Both the position numbers and the translations under genes were made by a program. 54,925 bases of DNA from Spirochaetales bacterium. GTDB taxonomy: Bacteria; Spirochaetota; Spirochaetia; SZUA-6; RPPD01. Of the stretch, positions 52,030 through 54,925 are shown piece after piece (position 1 is the stretch's first letter; each line of letters starts with the position of its first letter). The stretch is taken from the NCBI GenBank assembly GCA_016934415.1, contig JAFGSW010000001.1, positions 1 to 54,925 on the forward strand, read 5' to 3'. Below the pieces are notes generated by a model, which saw only the letters and a list, made by a program, of their open reading frames with translations, was not told the origin of the DNA and made no database searches.

Positions 52030-52467
52030 ATGAAAAGGATACGTATTCCGTTCAAGATGATCGGACTTCTGCTCGTCGTTCTTTCGCTCTTCGCCTGCGA
52101 GCCCGCGCGGCTTCTCTACCCGGAGGAGGTGAAGTCGGTCGCGCTGGTGTGGATTCCCAACAAGGAGCTCAGGAGCTTGAGGATGGAAATCGATCTCGAC
52201 GAGGCGATAAAAAATATCTTCGTCGACAAGCTTTCAGCCTCTTCGGAAATCGAGCCGATCTGGGTCACGGGTCTTCAACTCATCGAGGGATCGTATGAAA
52301 TCACCGTAACGAAAAAGGACGGCACAAGCGAATTTTACGCACTCGGCGGCGACAGCGTGCTGTACTCTCCCTCCGCGAAGAAATACTACCAGAACAAGGA
52401 CCTGCACCTGTTCGTCTACCAGATCCTCTTCCGCGAATTCGTCAAACGAAAGATCAGGCTGCAGTAA
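52030..52467 (+). CDS. Putative lipoprotein of unknown function
   Basis: The 145-residue protein has a lipoprotein signal peptide with lipobox LFAC (Cys24) and a short alpha/beta mature domain. No family is recognised. Its start follows GGAGG 9 bases upstream. The gene is flanked by dispersed repeats on both sides and probably stands alone. Confidence 0.7.
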   Translation: MKRIRIPFKMIGLLLVVLSLFACEPARLLYPEEVKSVALVWIPNKELRSLRMEIDLDEAIKNIFVDKLSASSEIEPIWVTGLQLIEGSYEITVTKKDGTSEFYALGGDSVLYSPSAKKYYQNKDLHLFVYQILFREFVKRKIRLQ

Positions 52468-52509
52468 ACGATCCGCATCGTCAATTCTACCGAGATTGAT
52501 TTACTTCCA

Positions 52510-52559
52510 GGCGGGCGAGACGCCCGCCGTACCCGGTCCGAACGGGCGAGACGCCCGCC
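52510..52559. repeat. Two GGCGGGCGAGACGCCCGCC palindromes
   Basis: GGCGGGCGAGACGCCCGCC (52510-52528) and CGGGCGAGACGCCCGCC (52543-52559) are near-perfect palindromes of the same type as at 7536 and 7724. They sit in the 162-bp gap between the lipoprotein and ABC genes and could act as terminators or REP-like elements. Confidence 0.8.
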
Positions 52560-52629
52560 TGCCGCGGGTTGAAGGGTTGTTCCCTTCTCCCCTTCACGCG
52601 CCCGATCGATTTATGTACAGTATGCGTCT

Positions 52630-53430
52630 ATGATCGAATTCGACGACGTCAGCTTCACCTACCCGGGCGGCAAGGAGCCTGTGTTCGAGCGGCTCTCGCT
52701 CGCGCTTCCGGAAGGGGTGATTTCCTGCCTGGGCCAGAACGCCGCGGGCAAGAGCACGTTTCTCCTCCTCGCCGGCGGCCGGCTCAAGCCGGACCGGGGA
52801 GCCGTGCGCATCGACGGGCGGGACACGAAAAGCTTCACGACCGAGGAGGCGCGCGCGGAATACGCCGCCTTCGTGTACCAGAACATGGAATTCGAGACCG
52901 GGGAGCCGGTGGCCGGCCTCCTGCGGTACGTGTACGAGAACGGCTTTCATACGGAAAAGGACCCCTCGTTCGTCGACGAGCTGGTCGGGGTGTTCGAGCT
53001 CGAATCCTGCCTCGAACGGAAGATCTCGCGTTTAAGCAAGGGCGAGCTCCAGCGCGCCGTCATCGCCTTCAGCCTGCTCTACGGAAGCCGCCACCTCATG
53101 ATGGACGAGCCCGTCTTCGCGCTCGAGGACGCGCAAAAGCGCGCGGCGCTCGGCTTCATCTCCGCCTACGTCAGGAAGAAGGGGATCGGCCTGTCGTACT
53201 CGCTGCACGAGCTCGATCTCTCGCGCGAGTTTTCCGACCACCTGCTCATCTTCTACAAGCGCCGGCCCCCCCGGCTCGGGACCACGGCCGAGCTCTTCAC
53301 CCGGGAGATCCTCGAAGAGGCGTACGAGGCGCCGCTCGACACCCTCAAGCACCGGGAATCGCTGTTCCGGGACGTGCTCCTGCGGCTCGACGAGATCCAT
53401 CGGCATCCGCCGGAAAAGCGGAACAACTGA
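52630..53430 (+). CDS. Lone ABC ATPase (BtuD/ThiQ-like)
   Basis: The 266-residue ATPase has Walker A GQNAAGKST, signature LSKGELQRA and Walker B HLMMDEPVFALED. It has no membrane partner nearby. Residues after Walker B (SYSLHELDLSREF) are the His-switch region. Substrate and partner are unknown. It lies between the GC palindromes and the exported methyltransferase. Confidence 0.88.
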   Translation: MIEFDDVSFTYPGGKEPVFERLSLALPEGVISCLGQNAAGKSTFLLLAGGRLKPDRGAVRIDGRDTKSFTTEEARAEYAAFVYQNMEFETGEPVAGLLRYVYENGFHTEKDPSFVDELVGVFELESCLERKISRLSKGELQRAVIAFSLLYGSRHLMMDEPVFALEDAQKRAALGFISAYVRKKGIGLSYSLHELDLSREFSDHLLIFYKRRPPRLGTTAELFTREILEEAYEAPLDTLKHRESLFRDVLLRLDEIHRHPPEKRNN

Positions 53431-53497
53431 GCCTTCGGAAATGAGCGCACGGAGCACGATATTGCATCCTGAGCGGGAATGCGATATCTTTTAAGCA

Positions 53498-54364
53498 ATG
53501 TCACCCGTTCGAATGAATAAAGATACCGAGACCGATATCAAACCCCGCCGAGCGTCCATCGCCTTTCGAATCCTGTTTTTCGGACTTGCTTTAGTCCTGG
53601 CCGGGGCCGGGTACGCCCAGGGGGGCGACGACGACGCCAAGGCGCGCGACGAGCTCGTCGACGTCACGCTCAAGGCCAAGGGCGTCACCAACCGCCGGGT
53701 GCTGGAGGCGATCCGCTCCGTGCCGCGCCGCCTCTTCCTCCCGGAGTTCGCGCGCGCCAAGGCTGACGCGGACGCGCCCCTGCCGCTCGGCGGCGGCCAG
53801 TTCGATCCCGCCCCGTCCCTCGTGGCCCGCATCGCCGAAGCGATCGACCCGACCGAGACGGAGAGCGTGCTGGTGGTGGGAGCGGGCTCCGGCTACCTCT
53901 GCGCCGTGTTCTCCAGGCTCAGCTTCGAGGTGTTCGTCACCGACGTCGACCAGACGTTCCTCTACCAGGCCATGGCGTCATTCGAGAGCCTGAAGCTCGC
54001 CAATGTCCAGGCGCGCCTGCGCGACGGGGCCGCGGGCTGGGACCCGCCGCGCCTCTTCGACGCCATCGTCGTGAACGGCTCGGTGAACCGGATCCCGGGT
54101 CCGCTCGTCTCCTCCCTGCGCCTCGGGGGAAAGATGATCGTGCCCCTCGGCGACCCGCTCGGCGTGCAGAGCCTCGTCCTCGTCACCAAGACCGAGGAGG
54201 GCCTGGGCATGAAGAGCCTCGGCGAGGTGATCTTCCCGCGCCTCAAGGGCCGCTCGCTTGAACAAGCCGACAAAAACCTCTACCCTTTCCGGCATGAAGA
54301 TTCGCGAGACGTCCCTCTTACGCATTTTCGTCCTGCGCCTCGAAGACGGCGACCGGCTTCCTGA
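53498..54364 (+). CDS. Protein-L-isoaspartate O-methyltransferase, exported form
   Basis: The PCMT family repairs isoaspartyl damage by methylation with SAM. The domain has RLFLPEFARAKADADAPLPLGGGQ, SAM loop VLVVGAGSGYLCAVF and motif DAIVVNGSV. An N-terminal signal peptide or anchor (AFRILFFGLALVLAGAGYA, 22-40) predicts a periplasmic location, unusual but known in some lineages. The C-terminal about 25 residues (HEDSRDVP...) are encoded within the overlap with the next gene and are not conserved; they may reflect a late frameshift. No symbol is given since pcm usually means the cytosolic form. Confidence 0.82.
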   Translation: MSPVRMNKDTETDIKPRRASIAFRILFFGLALVLAGAGYAQGGDDDAKARDELVDVTLKAKGVTNRRVLEAIRSVPRRLFLPEFARAKADADAPLPLGGGQFDPAPSLVARIAEAIDPTETESVLVVGAGSGYLCAVFSRLSFEVFVTDVDQTFLYQAMASFESLKLANVQARLRDGAAGWDPPRLFDAIVVNGSVNRIPGPLVSSLRLGGKMIVPLGDPLGVQSLVLVTKTEEGLGMKSLGEVIFPRLKGRSLEQADKNLYPFRHEDSRDVPLTHFRPAPRRRRPAS

Positions 54365-54770
54365 CGCCCTCGAAACACTGGCCCGCGACAAAAAAATATC
54401 GAGCGCCCTCTGCCTCTTCCTGGGCGGAATCCGCTCCGGCAGCCGGCTCGTCGAGGGCCCGCGCGGCGGCGACCTCCCGCCCGACCCGATGGTCCGCGCC
54501 CTTTCCGGCGTGCACGAAATCATGGGCCTGGGCACGATTTTTCCCGACGCGAAAGGCCGCCCCGTCCTCCACGCGCACGCCTCGGCCGGCCGCGACGGCC
54601 GCGCCGAGACCGGCTGCATCCGCCCCGGCATCGAGACCTGGCACGTGCTGGAGGCGGTGGTGCTGGAGATGGCCGATGTCGGCGGGCGGCGGCTGCGGGA
54701 TAGCGCGACGGGATTCGATTTGCTTGACTTCAGTGAAGAGGGAACTACTGATGGGAATGGAAAACACTGA
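54294..54770 (+). CDS. PPC/DUF296-domain protein
   Basis: The 158-residue protein matches the PPC (plants and prokaryotes conserved, DUF296) fold: FVLRLEDGDRLPDALETLA, then SSALCLFLGGIRSG and HAHASAGRDGRAETGC with the metal-binding His residues, ending VLEAVVLEM. Prokaryotic members are small trimeric cytosolic proteins of uncertain role. ATG 54294 (MKIRETS) gives the family-length protein; an upstream in-frame ATG at 54258 is less likely. It overlaps the preceding gene by 71 bases in another frame. Confidence 0.85.
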   Translation: MKIRETSLLRIFVLRLEDGDRLPDALETLARDKKISSALCLFLGGIRSGSRLVEGPRGGDLPPDPMVRALSGVHEIMGLGTIFPDAKGRPVLHAHASAGRDGRAETGCIRPGIETWHVLEAVVLEMADVGGRRLRDSATGFDLLDFSEEGTTDGNGKH

Positions 54771-54777
54771 TGAAGAA

Positions 54778-54925
54778 ATAAGAAAAACTACGGATGACGC
54801 GGATGAACGCGGATAAGATCAGGAGAAGAAAAGAATAGAGCTACGGATGGGACGCGGATGAGGAGAGGGGAAGAAAAGAACAAAGGTACGGATGGGACGC
54901 GGATGAAGAGAGGAGAAGAAAAGAA
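54778..54925 (+). repeat. Tandem CTACGGATG repeats to the window edge
   Basis: CTACGGATGACGCGGATGAA, CTACGGATGGGACGCGGATG and TACGGATGGGACGCGGATGA recur in direct order, spaced by purine-rich AGGAGAAGAAAAGAA, right after the DUF296 gene stop. The array runs off the window end. It has the same orientation relative to the gene as other family members. Confidence 0.88.

Overview
The window is about 55 kb of high-GC bacterial chromosome with housekeeping and central-metabolism genes, long intergenic spacers packed with dispersed repeats, and several decaying genes. A spirochaete (Spirochaetota) is the best guess. The threonyl-tRNA synthetase lacks the N-terminal TGS domain, as spirochaete enzymes do, and there is a complete RnfCDGEAB operon and several lipoproteins. 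This is inference; no rRNA or other decisive marker is present.

Layout. 0-3 kb: a minus-strand tRNA-Thr(CGU) with tandem copies of its own 3' half, a secreted protein, a truncated methyltransferase and a GH5 lipoprotein. 3-8.2 kb: a 21-bp minisatellite, a membrane protein, an M32 carboxypeptidase, an ATP-cone/uridine-kinase-like protein and a gene-free spacer with a second, degenerate 21-bp minisatellite. 8.2-19.7 kb (all minus): an alpha-glucan cluster (MalQ, a GH57/DUF3536 protein, GlgB, a TreS-maltokinase fusion, GlgE). Together these can convert trehalose via maltose and maltose-1-phosphate to branched glucan and remodel or degrade it. A small remnant resembling the C-terminus of maltooligosyl-trehalose synthase lies between malQ and the GH57 gene. 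19.8-23.6 kb: an OmpA-like protein, two uncharacterised genes and an SDR of the chlorophyll-b-reductase-like type. 23.8-26.2 kb: an ABC importer operon that is broken three times (5'-truncated binding protein, in-frame amber codon in the permease, in-frame amber codon in the ATPase). 26.4-28.7 kb: a TetR/ABC-exporter operon with a clear operator palindrome. 28.9-35.2 kb: a REP-associated tyrosine transposase (RAYT), mutM, thrS, a LysE-type exporter, an orphan D12 adenine methylase, a GH2 pseudogene and a LacI-type regulator. This stretch is sprinkled with a short GGGGACGGAGC element. 36.4-41.8 kb: rnfCDGEAB. 42-47 kb: pdxST, an M1 peptidase and pgi. 47-55 kb: a low-GC NUDIX gene, a pseudo-receiver/TPR protein, a thioesterase, an ABC exporter pair, a lipoprotein, a lone ABC ATPase, an exported isoaspartyl methyltransferase and a DUF296 protein.

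The most unusual material is repeat biology. (1) At least 17 copies of GGGGACGGAGC lie only around the RAYT, including copies inside coding sequence and a BIME-like inverted pair. (2) A CTACGGATG...CGCGGAT family usually lies off the 3' ends of genes in a fixed orientation, and often forms very large inverted repeats. (3) Two 21-bp minisatellites share a consensus. (4) The tRNA-Thr half-gene array keeps compensatory T-stem pairing. (5) The two amber codons in the ABC operon both look like C-to-T changes at CCAGG sites. No CRISPR array, prophage or obvious defence island is visible.
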